A DNA stretch of 64,000 nt from Trichostrongylus colubriformis (GCA_963978905.1 OZ022258.1:26664716-26728715), one strand, 5' to 3'; shown: positions 22,297-34,599, numbered from the stretch's first letter. Numbers and translations are program-made. The notes: generated by a model not told the origin, from the sequence alone.

Positions 22297-24005
22297 TCCT
22301 ACTATATATAATTCGCTTAGTATGTCTGTGTGTGTGTCTGTGTGTGTGTGTTTGTCCGTCTGTCACGAAATTCATATCTCGCGTCGCAGCAAAGCTGGAA
22401 CGCCGAATTTTACAAGTTATATAGGGGGTGCCAAGGGAACCCCAGCGGTGGTGGACCGAAAGTGATAGCAGCTGATAAGGGCTGATAAGAAGCCTCGGAA
22501 GGCAAATGTCACCTAATGCGTTTCGCCTTCCGCGTTGATCCAAGAGCGCTGACACTCACAGGTGTTGTGCAGGGTGGGACGGGGACATCAATGGTGGGTG
22601 ACCCGCACTGATAAGATTTGATAACTAGCGTAAAAAGGCTAGAGTCGTCAAATCCGTTTCGCTTTTTGCATTGATCCCGGAGCGTTCATACTTACAGGTG
22701 TTTTGCGCAACGGGACGGGGACATTGATGGTGGGTGATCCAGCTTGATGACGGTTGATAAGATTTGATAACCAGCGTAAAAAGGCCAGAGTCGTCAAATC
22801 GGTTTCGCATTTCGCGTTGGCCCCGGAGCGTTCATACTCACAGGTGTTTTGCGCAACGGGGCGGGGACATTGATGGTGGGTGATCCAAATTGGAAATGGT
22901 TGATAAGATTTGATAAGGAGCATGAGAAGGCAATTGTCGTCAAATTCGTTTCGCATTTCGCGTTGATCCAAGAGCGCTGACACTCATAGCGGTTCAGCAG
23001 AGTGGGACGGGGACAATAGTAGTGGGTGGTCCAAACTGATAATGGTTGATAAGATTCGATTAGGAGCGTGAAAAGGGAAATGTCACCAAGGCCGGTTCGC
23101 TTTTACGGTTAACAGTGGAAACTTCACATTTGCAGGTATTGTAGGGAACGGGGGCCCCAATGGCACTGTTGGGTACAGGGGCCTCAATGATAAGGCTTAC
23201 GGTGGCTGATAAGAACCGTTAGGAATTGGATGGGACGAAATTCTTTACATCGCTTGATACTACTATACCACCGCTTTAGCAAAAGCGTCTGATGCTCAGT
23301 GTCATTAGGTGAACATATTTTGTTTATGTTCTGATATCACTGACCGATCTATCGACCGCTGAATTGCCTAGCGTTCCGAAAAATGGAGCTTCTCTTTTGA
23401 TACTGCGATCTACATCGGTAACCATGATACGCCTATATTTGTGATAGCAAAACAAGCGTTTCACTCGGAATCATTTTCTGGTCGATATGCATAGTCTAGC
23501 GGTCGATACCCAGTGTTGCTGCCGATACTGGCAGCAACACTGGGTATCGACCGCTAGACTATGCATAATTCCAAATAGTGAAGTATGTTAACGAAAACGA
23601 TATACATCGATAAGCGGGATATGGATCTACCATTGATGTGTAGGAATTAGATGCTTAGCAAGTGAACAAATCGTGAGCAATCGATGCAGTCGAATACAAT
23701 ACCAACGATGTCTAAACTATCTAAACTCCCAATGGTGATCTAAACCAATTAGCTGACGCACACTACTGCGTGCGATTCGTGTCGATCACGTGCAATCGGG
23801 TTCGATGCAAAGCGACTGAAGTACAATAACACCGAAATGCTTTTTTATCGTGTCATCTTCTCTGCTTTTATCCGAATAAATAGCTCAGCTAAAAGCAGAG
23901 GAAAGGAAATTTCCATCCAACTTCACAACTGTGGTCGTGCCGATCAAACTCATTTTGCACAACATCGTCATGAATCGCGCGCAGTAGTGTGCGCCCGCCA
24001 ACTGG
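22297..24005 (+). mobile_element. Complete modular Helitron-like element, reference copy
   Basis: It starts A|TCCTACTATATATAAT and ends CCGCCAACTGG|T, 1709 bp. Order: 5' end, TG microsatellite (22325-22362), ATTCATATCTCGCG block (22370-22510), five 148-bp units (22510-23230), A-module (23230-23740), and a fold-back tail with a terminal hairpin formed by GCGCGCAGTAGTGTGCGC (23978-23995). TC at the 5' end, hairpin plus CTRR at the 3' end, and insertion between A and T are Helitron hallmarks. Non-coding. Confidence 0.8.
23487..23566. repeat. Perfect 37-bp palindrome inside the A-module
   Basis: Arms 23487-23523 and 23530-23566 are perfect complements (ATGCATAGTCTAGCGGTCGA start) around GATACT. 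Other copies have the two A-module halves separated, so this marks an inverted fusion of two halves. Confidence 0.88.
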
Positions 24006-24480
24006 TATAGTAGGATTCGCTTAGTATGTCTGTGTGTTGTGTGTTTGTTTGTCCGTCTGTCACGAAAGTCATATCTCGCGTTGCAGCAAAGCTGGGACGC
24101 TGAATTTCACAAGTGATATAGGGGGTACCAAGAGAACCCCAGCGGTGGTGGGCCGAAAGTGATAGCAGCTGATACGTGCTGATAAGAGGCCTCAAAAGGC
24201 GAATGCCACCGAATCCGTTTCGCTTTTCGCATTGGTTCTGGAGCGTTCATACTCACAAGTGTTTTGCGGGATAAGACTGGGACAATAGCGGTGGGTGATC
24301 CAGTTTGATAACGGTTGGTAAGATTTGATAAGGAGCATGAGAAGGCGAATGTAAGAAATTGACCTATTGCAGATTCTCAGGAAAGAGGATTCCTGTTAAA
24401 TTCCTCAGATCTTATCAACGCTTTTCGCTTTGGTCCTGGAGCGTTCATGCTCACAAGTGTTTTGCGGGATAAGACGGGGA

Positions 24481-26187
24481 TAGACTTTCTTTACACAACT
24501 TTATTCAGATAGCATCTATTGTGACTCAGATATGGTTCACTACAGTATCTGTGCTGAGCGACATGTCAATGTTTGCAGTCAAATAAGAAACACAGTCATC
24601 TTGGAGTTGATCCGTTGCAAATTACAATTATCCGTAGCTACACACGGGTCCAACATTGATAATAATATATAAATTCAGCGATTTACTTCTATCCGGAAAA
24701 GTATTGTTGTGACAATTCTATTAGGTGGTACCTACTGGGTCCCTTCTTGTTCAGCGTTGTTATCTCACCGGTCCAAGCAATCTTCGAGCTCTGGCACTAT
24801 GTCTCATTACAATTTATTCTGACAGCGAGGCGCATTACATAGAAACAAAATGCATATACATATATAATGACTCACTAGATTTAATTCCACAGCTCGTAAT
24901 TTTTGGTGTCGGGATGCTATGTGGCAATGAAGCTTCTGATTGAGCAGCTCAGCTTCCGGACACCGCCTCGCCACTACTCGATCGCTGTCGCGAATAGCGA
25001 GGATCGCTCCTCAGTTCCCGTGGCGCACGGGTTTCCGTGGGTTTGACCGCCGCCTCACCACGTTGGTCAATTTCCGTGATCGTTCGATATCGAACGACGG
25101 CTGCGCACTGCGGCACCATCACGGACCTCCCCGGGCAGTCTTCGCTGGGTTCTTCTCACGTGTGGCAAGTTCGTCCTCCTTCGTAAAAGTCACACGGGCC
25201 TCTCTAACGAGGCCGGCGGCGGCGCACCCGGGGCTTGGGCCCTTAGAACTAGTCATGGAATTGTCCCACCGTCTGGAAATCACCTGAATTCACTACTGTG
25301 TCGTCGGACGGGGCTCGTAGCGAGAGCCCGGCGTGAGTTATGATTAATTCAGTTATTGTGTCCTATTGTTTCTGTTTAATTCATACATAAACTTATTATT
25401 ATTCTTGTGTACCTTTCTCCCACGTTTCGTGAAGGGTGTTTCCATTGATCTTTCTTGCATCGTACTCGTCGGTGTTGGTACTGTCTAATGTCGTTATGTA
25501 ACTGGGCGTCATCGGGGAAAGTTCCCAGGCGTCAGCCTGGGGGACGTGGTCATTAAGTTCCCCTAGTAGTTCAGTGGCACATAGCGGGACCCAGGGGGGT
25601 TAGGATAGGCGCGGTCCGCGATCAATGCGGGCCACCCATGGGGCGCCGTTTGCGACAATCGCCATGATGCGATTGCCAATTTTTTTTACAACTAACTGTA
25701 GTGGATTGAGGTGCGAGTGATTTTCTGAGTGTTTCTATGTTTTGCTCATTCTGGAGGAGCCACCAATGGCACCCTTGTTGTAAATAAATCAATTGATGCT
25801 GTGTACGAATCTAGTGTGTTTCACTTTTTGTTTAAGTGTTGTGTTGGGTCTGTGTTGAGGTCAATGAGATGCAACCTGCATCCGCCCTACATGGTGTGCC
25901 TCAGACTCGGCTATCTCAGCTGGCAGTCAACCTTAATATGACTGATGTTTTTGTACTATCAAAAAATATGCACCTATAATGGGCCTAATGGTGACTTTAA
26001 TCCTGCAATATCAGTCCTTGCCACCTCATCTAGAAGAGCACAGCACTTCCAATACTGTTGCCATGTGATTTCTTTTCAATGGTGAGCCCGAGTGTGGCTG
26101 TTTACATGCCAACGTTTCTCACACCTTTGATTTTCTGTTTTATTGTGCGCACCTTTGAGCGCATTGAAATAAATAAATAAATAAATG
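24481..26187 (+). mobile_element. Insertion with AAAT tail, probable retroposon
   Basis: It interrupts the 148-bp units and ends in repeated AAAT (26169-26186), as a LINE-type 3' tail would. The 115-codon frame at 24940-25287 has no recognised domain. It contains the structured module at 25196-25690 shared with 53527-53999. The left boundary is approximate, and no target duplication was resolved. Confidence 0.5.
25196..25690 (+). other. Structured repeat module, copy A
   Basis: Shared with 53527-53999 as islands of high identity separated by diverged spacers. Stems: GGCCTC/GAGGCC (25197-25214), GGGCTCGTAGCGAGAGCCC (25311-25329), and GGTCCGC/GCGGGCC (25613-25633). In copy B the last stem is GGTCCAC/GTGGGCC, a compensatory change. 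Function unknown; it could be a conserved RNA region of a retroelement or a non-coding RNA. Confidence 0.55.
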
Positions 26188-27211
26188 CCGTCGAATTCGT
26201 TTCGCCTTCCGCGTTGATCCAAGAGCGCTGACATTCATGGGTGTTTAGCACACCGGGATGGGGACATTCATAAGTGGGTGACCCGAACTGATAAGATTCG
26301 ATTAGGAGCGTAAGAAGGTAAATCCCAAGGCCGGTATGCTCTTGCGGCTAACAGTGGAATGTTCACATTCCCAGGTATTGTGGGGTACTAGGGTACAGGG
26401 ACCTCAATGGTACTGTTGGGTACAGGGGCCTCACTGATAACGGCTTACTGTGGCTGATAAGAACCGTTGAAAATCGGGTGGGATGAAGTAATTTACATTG
26501 CTTGATACTACTATACTACCGCTTCAGCAAAAGCGTCTGACGCTCGGTGCCATTGGGTGAACATATTTTGTTTATGTTCTGATATCACTGGCCGATGTAT
26601 CGACCACTGAATTGCCTAGAGTTTCAAAAAATGATGCATTTCCCTTGATACTGCGATCTACATGATGCAACCAATATTTGTGATAGCAAAGCAAGCGATT
26701 CACTCGCAGTCATTTTCTCATGCAGTACTCGCAGCAACACTGGGGATCGACCGCTAGACTATGCAAAATTCCAAATAATGAAACATGTTCACGAAAACGA
26801 TAAACGTCGATAATCGGGATATGGATCTACCATCAACGTGTTGTAATTAGATGCTCAGCAAATGAACAATTTGCTATCAATCGATGCAATCGAATACAAA
26901 ACTATCGCTGTGTAAACTATTCAAACTCCCAATGGTGACCTAAAGCAGCTGGCTCGCGCACACTACTGCGCGCGATTCGTGTCGATGACGTGTAAAACGG
27001 GTTCGATGCAAAGCGACTGAAGTATAATAACACCGAAATGCTTTTTTAGCGCGCCATCTTCTCTGCTTTTATCCAAATAATAATAACTGAGCTGTAAGCT
27101 GAGGAAAGGAAGTTTCCACTCAACTCCATACACAACTTTGTCGTGCCGATCAAACTCATTTTGCACAGCATCGCCATGAATCGCGCGCAGTAGTGTGCGT
27201 CCGCCAGCTGG

Positions 27212-28021
27212 TAAGATTATAAAGGAGGAAATGTTCTGCTTCAGTGAGAAAGGTGAAAAATGAAACGTATGATACAATTTCAGCCACATTGCACAATAAA
27301 CACATAATTCCAGCATAGGGATGAAGTTTTGTCTGCTGGAGTCGCTCCCATCGCTCCCTATGAGGTCGATCATATCTGCATAGCCTATCACTCAAAGATT
27401 ATTGCAGGAAGATATACTAGTTCAAGGCGCTGATGTCATGTCGAATCACTGTCTGGTGGAGGCTACATTCAAACCAAGTTTGAGGAGACGCTGTCGCTAC
27501 TTAGAAATTCGTTGTTGAGAAATTGAAAATCTCGTAGTGCAAAGTGATTCTAACAAATAACAAATTGGTTGAACTTTCAGGAGAACTGGGAGCCTCACGG
27601 ATGATTGAGGAACTGTTAAAAAAGATGTTGAAGGCTATGGTGAGAAAATTAGGTCGCTCATAAGGTAAATGAAGATAAGTGGTGCAGGATGCGACATGGC
27701 AAAATGTCGATGTAAAGAGTGGTGTATATAGGGAGATCATATCATGAAAACTCTTCTTCGCGATAAAAGGGAAGAGCTTGTGAAGAAAGATCTGTTTTCT
27801 TCAGGTGGTAGGAATCTAAGAGCCTGTATCATATTTTGAAAGAGCTACTGACAGAGATGTTGGAAATACACAAACGTACTCTCAGAACCGGAAGCGATGA
27901 GTTTGTTCTAGGCAGCGCTACAGAGGTTGATGAGGGTGAAACATATCCGCTAAATTGTACAACTCAACACGGTAGAAACTTTTACGAGCCGGTTGCAGAT
28001 TTCGTGGCTGGTGTGGCTATG
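27212..28021. other. Intron, nothing recognised
   Basis: No repeat or domain noticed. An 82-codon plus-strand frame at 27836-28084 follows a TTCAGG and has mixed composition, but no family resemblance. Confidence 0.4.
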
Positions 28022-28763
28022 CAGGGGGTGCCAAAAAAAGTAATTCTGCCCACGGCTCACATCTGCCAATTATACAAAACATAGGGGAACGAAAAAGATA
28101 AAAGTATTGAGACGAAATATTCCCGAAATGTTCCTCTAAAAGCAAAAACAAGCTACGGCTCCCTACGTTCACCTTTATAAAAATATGGAGCTTTCAATTG
28201 GCGCAGTCGGGCTTCGGAGCACCTACAGTATCAAGGTCCGCGTAAAACGGTGAAGCCAGGCTCCGTGGTAGGTCTTCTTTAAGAGGCTTCCTGAGGATTG
28301 ACCTTTCGGTTCATGGAAGTCACAGAGCCCCTGCTGCTTGGACAAGGCTGCTATGATCCGAAGTATCATTTTCATGCCTCGAATCCGCCTCCGGAGGGAA
28401 TTCACTGGTAAGGGCACGTTTTGGCTCTCAGAAACGAAGGGTGCTGGGAACCCGGAAAAAACGGGACCCTGAAGAACACCACCCATTATGAATCCCCTTA
28501 GGTACCCAGGGTGAACGGACCTCAGCAAGGTTGTGAACGAGAGCGACGAACTTTCGGATTTTGCGCAATTGAGGTGACACATCTTGTTCACTTTTTCCTC
28601 ACTCTCGTTCCTGCTCGTGCAGAAGGCTGTCACGGAGTATAGTGATAGAGTGAGGTCTGCTCTTGAGTATGGGTATGAAATTACCTTAGCAGAATTTGCT
28701 GTAGTTCGACTAAAATGGGGTTGAAAGTGAAGGAGACAAAATTACTTTTTTTGGCACCCCCTG
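28022..28763. mobile_element. Tc1/mariner-type TIR element
   Basis: It starts CAGGGGGTGCCAAAAAAAGT and ends with the complement; 24 nt pair perfectly. TA follows the right end and TG (mutated TA) precedes the left. The 742-bp interior has a 136-codon minus-strand frame (28223-28633) with no DDE motif I can recognise, so it is likely a non-autonomous derivative. Confidence 0.75.
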
Positions 28764-29738
28764 TATAGTTCAAAGCAAAAGTAGCAGTCAAACGCCCCCA
28801 CTGGGAAATGACCTCCGACTTGTTTGAACTCTCGCTGATTCATGGAAGATAAATGGTGCAGTAATCAAGCAGCTGACAAACTTTTCAACTGTTGCTGAAA
28901 CTAACGAGGTAATCTAGAACTGGAGCATTCATCCATCTTCCTATTCCCAAAAAATGATGCTCTACCAGAATGCGAATGTTGGCGTGTCACCATACTACTC
29001 TCGGCGCAGGTGAATTGTGTCCGGTATTACTTTAAAAATTCCACAGATTTACTGTTGTTGACTGGGAGGGATACAGTAGTGACAGGCCAGTTATAAGCAA
29101 GTCTTCACTCTCCGCCAAATCGAGCAATATATAGAATACCAGACTATTGGGCCGGCGTCAGCCGGCCAATCCTCGCAGGGCCGCCTGAGGCGGCCTCTTA
29201 GGATGGCTTCGTGGTTTTCTAGCTTTGTAGTGGAGGGCAACTATGAGCTCAGCCGATTTCCGCATGCGCGCGGAGCGCGCATTGCAGCAGGAATAGGCCC
29301 TGATATGGATAATATGCGGCCTGTGTATATTGTAAGCAAACCCCCAACTATCAATGGTTTTGATTGGAACTAAAAAAGCAAACCTCCAAGTATCATCGGT
29401 TTTGATTGGAACTAAAAGACACCACACCCACCCATAACCACTGCTCATTGAAGGCAGGTCCCCTTCAAAGAATGGCAGGTTTCGATCCGAACACAAAAGT
29501 AAAATTGAAGCATTTATTAGCACGAAGGGAAGTTGGAGCGAAACGGTCAAGAAATCCAAGGAGAAAGACCCCCTTCCCACCGTTCATCCAAGTGTGTGAG
29601 GCACAATCGGAGAGGGGCAAGCCACCTTGAAAGGAGCGGCAGCAGTTGGATGTGTCTCTTTCTGAGCTCGGAGGCGCTCCATAGCAGTTGACTTTTAAAG
29701 ATTAAAAGCTTCAAGAAGACGTGCATGTATCAGTTCTA
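28764..29738. repeat. Non-coding; twin GC hairpins at 29150-29195
   Basis: Two adjacent hairpins, GGCCGGC-GTCA-GCCGGCC (29150-29167) and GGCCGCC-TGA-GGCGGCC (29179-29195), resemble the pair at 34600-34661. Nearby, GGTTTTGATTGGAACTAAAA is repeated (29355, 29398). The 140-codon minus-strand frame has no family motif. Confidence 0.55.
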
Positions 29739-30264
29739 TGAGGTTGTCCGGAAAGTTCTCAGACTAATGTAGGATAATATTTAATAACTTTATTGACATC
29801 GTGTACCATGGATTCTGGAGTATTCGTGAGGTCTGAAAGCTAGCGTACAGAAAGGTCAGATCAAGCCCCACAGGTAGCAAGCACGAGCCGTTTGTTGTAT
29901 GTTTGTGGCCGAGATTTCTTGAGCGATTCGTCACCGTTGTCGAACGTGTGGTACCAGTAGAGGCACGTCGAGCGACAGAGACCTGCCCCTTCACCGTCTC
30001 CTGCAGGGAGCGATAGGCCTCGTTCACGGATCGGCCGGAGCGGTGTTGTAGAAGAAGAAATGGTCGGTAGCATCTTCTTGTCATCCATTGCGAAGGCACC
30101 ATTGGGAACAGGAGACGATGTGTCGCACATGCTGCTGATAGGTGCATATACCGGACATGAAACACAAATCCCTCAAATTAAGTCCGCTCACAACATCGGG
30201 TGACAAAGATATGCTGTTCTGAACCCTACCATGCATTTTGTCCGAAAATTCCCGGACAACCTAA
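29739..30264 (-). pseudogene. mariner deletion derivative with N-terminal transposase relic
   Basis: Inverted ends AGGTTGTCCGG (29741-29751) and CCGGACAACCT (30252-30262) lie between TA dinucleotides (29737-29738, 30265-30266). On the minus strand MDDKKMLPTI, then in another frame HRSGRSVNEAYRSLQET, then WYHTFDNGDESLKKS match the first helix-turn-helix of a mariner transposase, broken by frameshifts; the catalytic domain is absent. It is related to the relic at 47860-48170. Confidence 0.75.
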
Positions 30265-30379
30265 TATAATGCACATTGGCCTTAACTGAATGCCAAGAGA
30301 TACACCTGATTATAACACATCCCTTTCCAATGGTAACCGAGGACAGACAGCTACCTAGTGAGTGTGGTACTAATATTGG

Positions 30380-31690
30380 AATTATGGCAGGGCTTGGCTT
30401 AGACTTTATATACTCCGTAGACGTGGGTTGGCTCCCACCCAATCCTAACTTGCTCGACCTCTCTGGGCCCGTTCCTAATCTTTTTGTTGTGTGCTCCTTA
30501 CTTGCGCAATCCCAACAGTCCCATTCCTGACCTTTCCGATTTTTGGACATAAATTCGAGCACTCATCGATTTCAGCGGCGCAAGTTTTAAAGCACTCATC
30601 GATTTCAGCGGCGCAAGTTTTAAGCCTAGCTCTCCCCATGGTGTGCGGAGCTAGGCTTAAAACTTATGTGCTCTGTACATATGGATCGGCCCCTACTCAA
30701 TCCTAACTTGTAGTTAGAAAAACTTGTAGAAATCCTAGTGTAGTTAGAAACCTCAGTTTCCTTTCTAACTTGCTTCTTGTGTGCTCAGTACACTTTGGTC
30801 AGTCCCTACACAGTCTTTACTTGCGCGACCTCAACAGACCATTCCTGACTTCGATCTCTGGAACCCAAGCGAGGACTTAAATTCGAGCACCCATCGATTT
30901 CGGGGCAAGCTCCGCCCATGGTGGGCGGAGCTAGGCTTAGAATGATGTGCTCTGTACATACGGGTCGGCCCGACCCAATCCTAACCTGCTCGACCTCTTC
31001 AGACCCGTTCCGGGTGTGTGCAGATATGACGGAAAATCGCGTGGCCGCCCGAGGCGAACGGCGCAGTGGGTGTGAGTGCCAGTGGCAGGGCATGGCAGCC
31101 TTCAAGCAAGGCAGTGTGGCGCAGAGGTGACGCAGCCACGCTCCTCTGGGCTCCCAAGAGCAATCGATTCGCAAGTCGTACTGGTGGCGCTGCGAGTGAA
31201 ACATCGCAAAGCGATTCTCCGTCATATCGCACATACCCCCTCCCCCGTTCCTAACTTGCGTGTTGTGTGCTCCCTACGATTTGGTCAGTCCCTGCCCAGT
31301 CCTTACTTGCGTGATCTCAACAGACCTTTCCCTGACCTTCCCGATCTTTGGAACCCAAGCCAGTGCTTCAATTTGCGCATTCATCGATTTCGGCGCAAGC
31401 CCAGCGAGCCCCATGATTGGCTGAGCTAGGCTTAGAACTTATGTGCTCTGATATAGGTCGGCCCCTACGCTATCCTGCCCGCCGTGGGCGGAGCTAGGCT
31501 TAGTATTATGAGATCCGTACAGTTTAATCAGCGCTTACCCACTTCTAAATTGCCCGACCTCTCCAGGTCGCAGTTGAGTTGAGGCCCCACCGAATCCTAA
31601 CTTCTTTACAGGCCCACCCTTATTTTAGCCGATTTTTAACCATTTCAGCGCAAGCCCCGTTCGCGGTTAGCGGGGCGAGTCATGTTCTTA
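30380..31690. repeat. Degenerate tandem repeat region with GC-rich units
   Basis: Recurring blocks CCAATCCTAACTTGCTCGAC, TTCGAGCACTCATCGATTTC and GGGCGGAGCTAGGCTTA return roughly every 250-300 bp (near 30430, 30700, 30975, 31450). A 33-bp unit is directly duplicated (30558-30590, 30591-30623). Frames up to 142 codons on either strand are by-products of the GC-rich repeat. Confidence 0.7.
30615..30665. repeat. Perfect 18-bp inverted repeat
   Basis: AAGTTTTAAGCCTAGCTC (30615-30632) and its exact complement (30648-30665) flank a 15-nt loop. Later units have only one half or weaker pairing (around 30905-30940). Confidence 0.9.
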
Positions 31691-31779
31691 TGATCTTCGT
31701 GTTATGATCTTCGTGCACTTAAATCAACCCCTACCCACTCCTAACTTGCCTGACCTCTCCACGTTAGAACTAAAAAGCA

Positions 31780-31896
31780 TTACGTGGCAAACAAATGCAC
31801 ACAAACACGTCAAACTTCTGGTTGAACTAAGAGTGCATTATGTAACGTACAGACGGACACACACAAACACACCAAACTTCTGCTTTATATATATAC
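31780..31896 (-). mobile_element. 5'-end fragment related to the autonomous Helitron
   Basis: Minus strand: TATATATATAAAGCAGAAGTTTGGTGTGTTTG resembles the Helitron 5' end at 45277-45240 (CTATATATAAACCAGGAGTTTGGTGTGTTTG). The extreme end is lost at the junction with the next element. Confidence 0.5.
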
Positions 31897-32988
31897 CTGG
31901 TGGGCTGGCGCACACTACTGCGCGCATCAAACAGGAGCACGCAAGATGAGCTGATCTATATCAATTGGAATGATGGAACTGTTTGAATGATGATACCCAA
32001 ATCGATATCGTTCAAGTTCATTTTGCGTGCTCCCCTGTTTGATGCGCGCAGTAGTGTGCGCAAGCTCAACTGGTTGAAGTAAATGGATCAGAAAGGACAT
32101 ATGTTCATCCACTAATCTTTAACCTTTCAGCTGAAGTGTCACTATTGCAAGTTTGGATAGTTTAGGGATCGACAGATTTGGATTCTATTGCATCAGTTGG
32201 TAGCAATCTGTCCATTTGCTGAGCATCTATTTCCACATATTGGTGGTAGATCCATATGGCAGTTATCGATGCTTATCGTTTCTGTATACATTCAAAACTA
32301 TTCCGATTTTCACATAGTCTAGCGGTCGATGCTCAGTGTTGTTGTTGGCACCGCGTGAGAGGATGAATCGCTTGCTTTACCATCACAAAACTAGATGGTG
32401 TCTTGATCATCCATGTAGAACGCAGTATCAAAAGGCATGCATCATTATTTGGAATGCTAGGTAATTTAGCGGTCGATACATCGGCAGCAGATATCAGAAT
32501 ATAAGCAAAATATGTTCACCGAATGGCACTGAGCATCAGACGCTCTTACTATACAGTCGTATGGCAGTAATAAGCGATGTACCGAATTTTATCCCTTCCC
32601 TACCTCCTGATAGGTCTTATCAGCCTCTGTATCAGTTTCGAAAAGTCTCCATTAAGATTCTCGTACCCTGTAATACCTGTGAGTGTGAATATTCCATTGT
32701 TAGCCAGAAGAGTGAAACGGATCTGGCGACATTAGCCTTTTGACACTCCTTATCGAATCTCATCAACCGTTATCAGTTTGGATCACTCACCATTGATGTG
32801 CCCTTCCCACCCCTAAAAACACCTATGAGTGTCGGCGCTCTAAGACCATCCCGAATGGGGAGACGGGTCTGGCCACATTTGTTTTTGGCGCCCTTTATCG
32901 AATCTTATCAAGCGTTATCAGCTTGGATCACCCACCATTGATGTACCCGTCCCACCCCCTAAATCACCTATGAGTGTCGGTGCTCTAA

Positions 32989-34048
32989 CAAGGGAAGGAT
33001 ACCAGGTCACCGTGGCCATTCGAGATGAGATGTATACTGCCCAATGCAGTTTTGGACGGTGATCTGAATCAGTTTTCGGAATCTGCAAAGCGATTCTCTG
33101 AGGGGAGTCACAGAGGATTTTCTGAAAAATGATACTATTACATGGTATGCTTGGAAGCCCATAACGCGCGAGAAAATCGTTCTCGTGCAAAACCAGTGTA
33201 ATTTTCGTGTTCAGGGAGTCAAATTACCCCAAGTGACAAGTTTTTAGCCAATTCGAGAATTTCACCAAATTTCGAAAAAATTCTTTGGGCTATTGGGTGG
33301 CATCACATTGAACAAAGGAGAATTCGTTGACTGTTGCCGAGGATGCTCTCATTCGACCCTTGTTACGTACGCTTAGTGCGATGGGGAAGTGTAACAGGTG
33401 TGTGTAGGTCACCTTGTTCAGATTGAAGGGTTTCTGTAGAAGAAAATTCGAAAACTACCACTTTATCCCCTGGCCACCCCCAATTTTTCCGAAGTTGGAC
33501 CAAAAACTGGATTTGGCTGAAAATTCGCACAGAGAGGTAATTCGACCCCCTGTCTGCAAATATCACAATATTTTTACGTAACAACGCCTAATTCGTGTGG
33601 TACGGGAGTTTCTTTGACTTGGTATCCTTCCCTTGTGAGTAATGTTAGCAGTTATAAATACAGTGGCAGAGTAAATGATGTGTGTGATAGGTAACAGTAC
33701 AAGGAAGCGTTCAGAAGTGAAAGAAAAGCACTATACTGACAATGAAACACAAAATGCAAAAAAAACCGCGCTGGCGGGGAGCAAACCCACAACATCTGTC
33801 CTGCAAATCCGGAACACTACCAATAATCCAAGAAAGCCTTTGATGGTTAAGCAACAGCCGTGGTGATGGTAAAGAGCCTCGCCAATGAGATCTAATGTGT
33901 AGCCGTTCATTCAGAAAAACCTCCATAACTCCATTCAGAGAACAGCTCTGCAAATTTTGAAAACTGATTTGAGACCACCGTTCAAAACTGCATTAGGCAA
34001 TATACATCTCATCTCGAATGGCCACGGTGACCTTGTATCCTTCCCTTG
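32989..34048. mobile_element. Fold-back TIR element with tRNA-like arm, copy 2
   Basis: Ends CAAGGGAAGGATACCAGGTC and its complement, with TAA on both sides (32986-32988, 34049-34051). Uninterrupted units of the host array read GCTCTAAGATC here, so the TAA is a genuine 3-bp target duplication. Terminal pairing extends over about 120 nt. Inner blocks match copies 1 and 3. Non-coding. Confidence 0.87.
33759..33840 (-). other. tRNA-like Pol III cassette, right arm of fold-back copy 2
   Basis: Minus strand: an A-box-like GGATTATTGGTAGTG (33830-33816), then a perfect T-arm, stem GTGGG/CCCGC with loop TTTGCTC (33791-33775), then T8 (33766-33759). The T-arm has the canonical 5-bp stem and 7-nt loop. 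The left arm of this copy does not show the cassette, suggesting a deletion. Confidence 0.6.
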
Positions 34049-34599
34049 TAAGATCGACGCGAACGGAGAAACGGGTCTGGCCACATTTGTCTTTTGACGC
34101 TCCTTATCGAATCTTATCAAGCGTTATCAGTTTGGATCGCCCACCATTGATGTAACCGTCCCACCCCCTAAAACACCTATGAGTGTGGGCGCTCTAAGAT
34201 CAACCCGAATGGGGAAACGGGTTTGGCCATGTTTGCCTTTTGACGCTCCTTATCGAATCTTATCAAGCGTTATCAGTTTGAATCACCCACCATTGTTGTA
34301 CCCATCCCATCCCCTAAGACAACAATGATTGTGGGCGCTCTAGGATCGACCCGAAAGGCTATACGGATTAGGCGACATTTGCCTTCTGAGTCTCCTTAAC
34401 AGCCCTTATCAGCTGCTATCACTTTCGGTCCACCACCGCTGGGGTCCCCTTATCACCCGCTATATCATATCTAAAATTCAGTATCCCACCTTTGTTGCGA
34501 CGCGAGGTATGAATTTCCGGTCAAACAGACATACACACAAACACACACACACACCAACAGACACACTTAGCCGATTATATAAAGTAGGATATATATGTA

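Larger units (their letters stand above)
24006..27211 (+). mobile_element. Modular Helitron-like element interrupted by a 1.7-kb insertion
   Basis: A degenerate 5' end (ATAGTAGGATTCGC), microsatellite, units (24200-24480), then foreign sequence to about 26187, units again (26188-26440), A-module and fold-back tail ending GCCAGCTGG|T at 27211. Directly abuts the preceding copy, giving a head-to-tail series. Confidence 0.72.
31897..34589 (-). mobile_element. Modular Helitron-like element interrupted by fold-back copy 2
   Basis: Minus orientation. A short fold-back tail (31897-32074), A-module (32150-32590), units (32590-32988 and 34049-34390), the microsatellite block (34400-34580) and a 5' end reading A|TCCTACTTTATATAATCGG at 34589. 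The fold-back element at 32989-34048 sits within a unit. Confidence 0.75.

Noticed and set aside
25311..25329. Bacterial-type terminator or riboswitch from strong GC hairpins
   Set aside because: The host is a eukaryote; stems are better treated as part of a repeated RNA-like module.
28223..28633. 136-codon minus-strand frame as a gene
   Set aside because: It lies wholly between Tc1-type inverted ends, shows no motif and may be chance.
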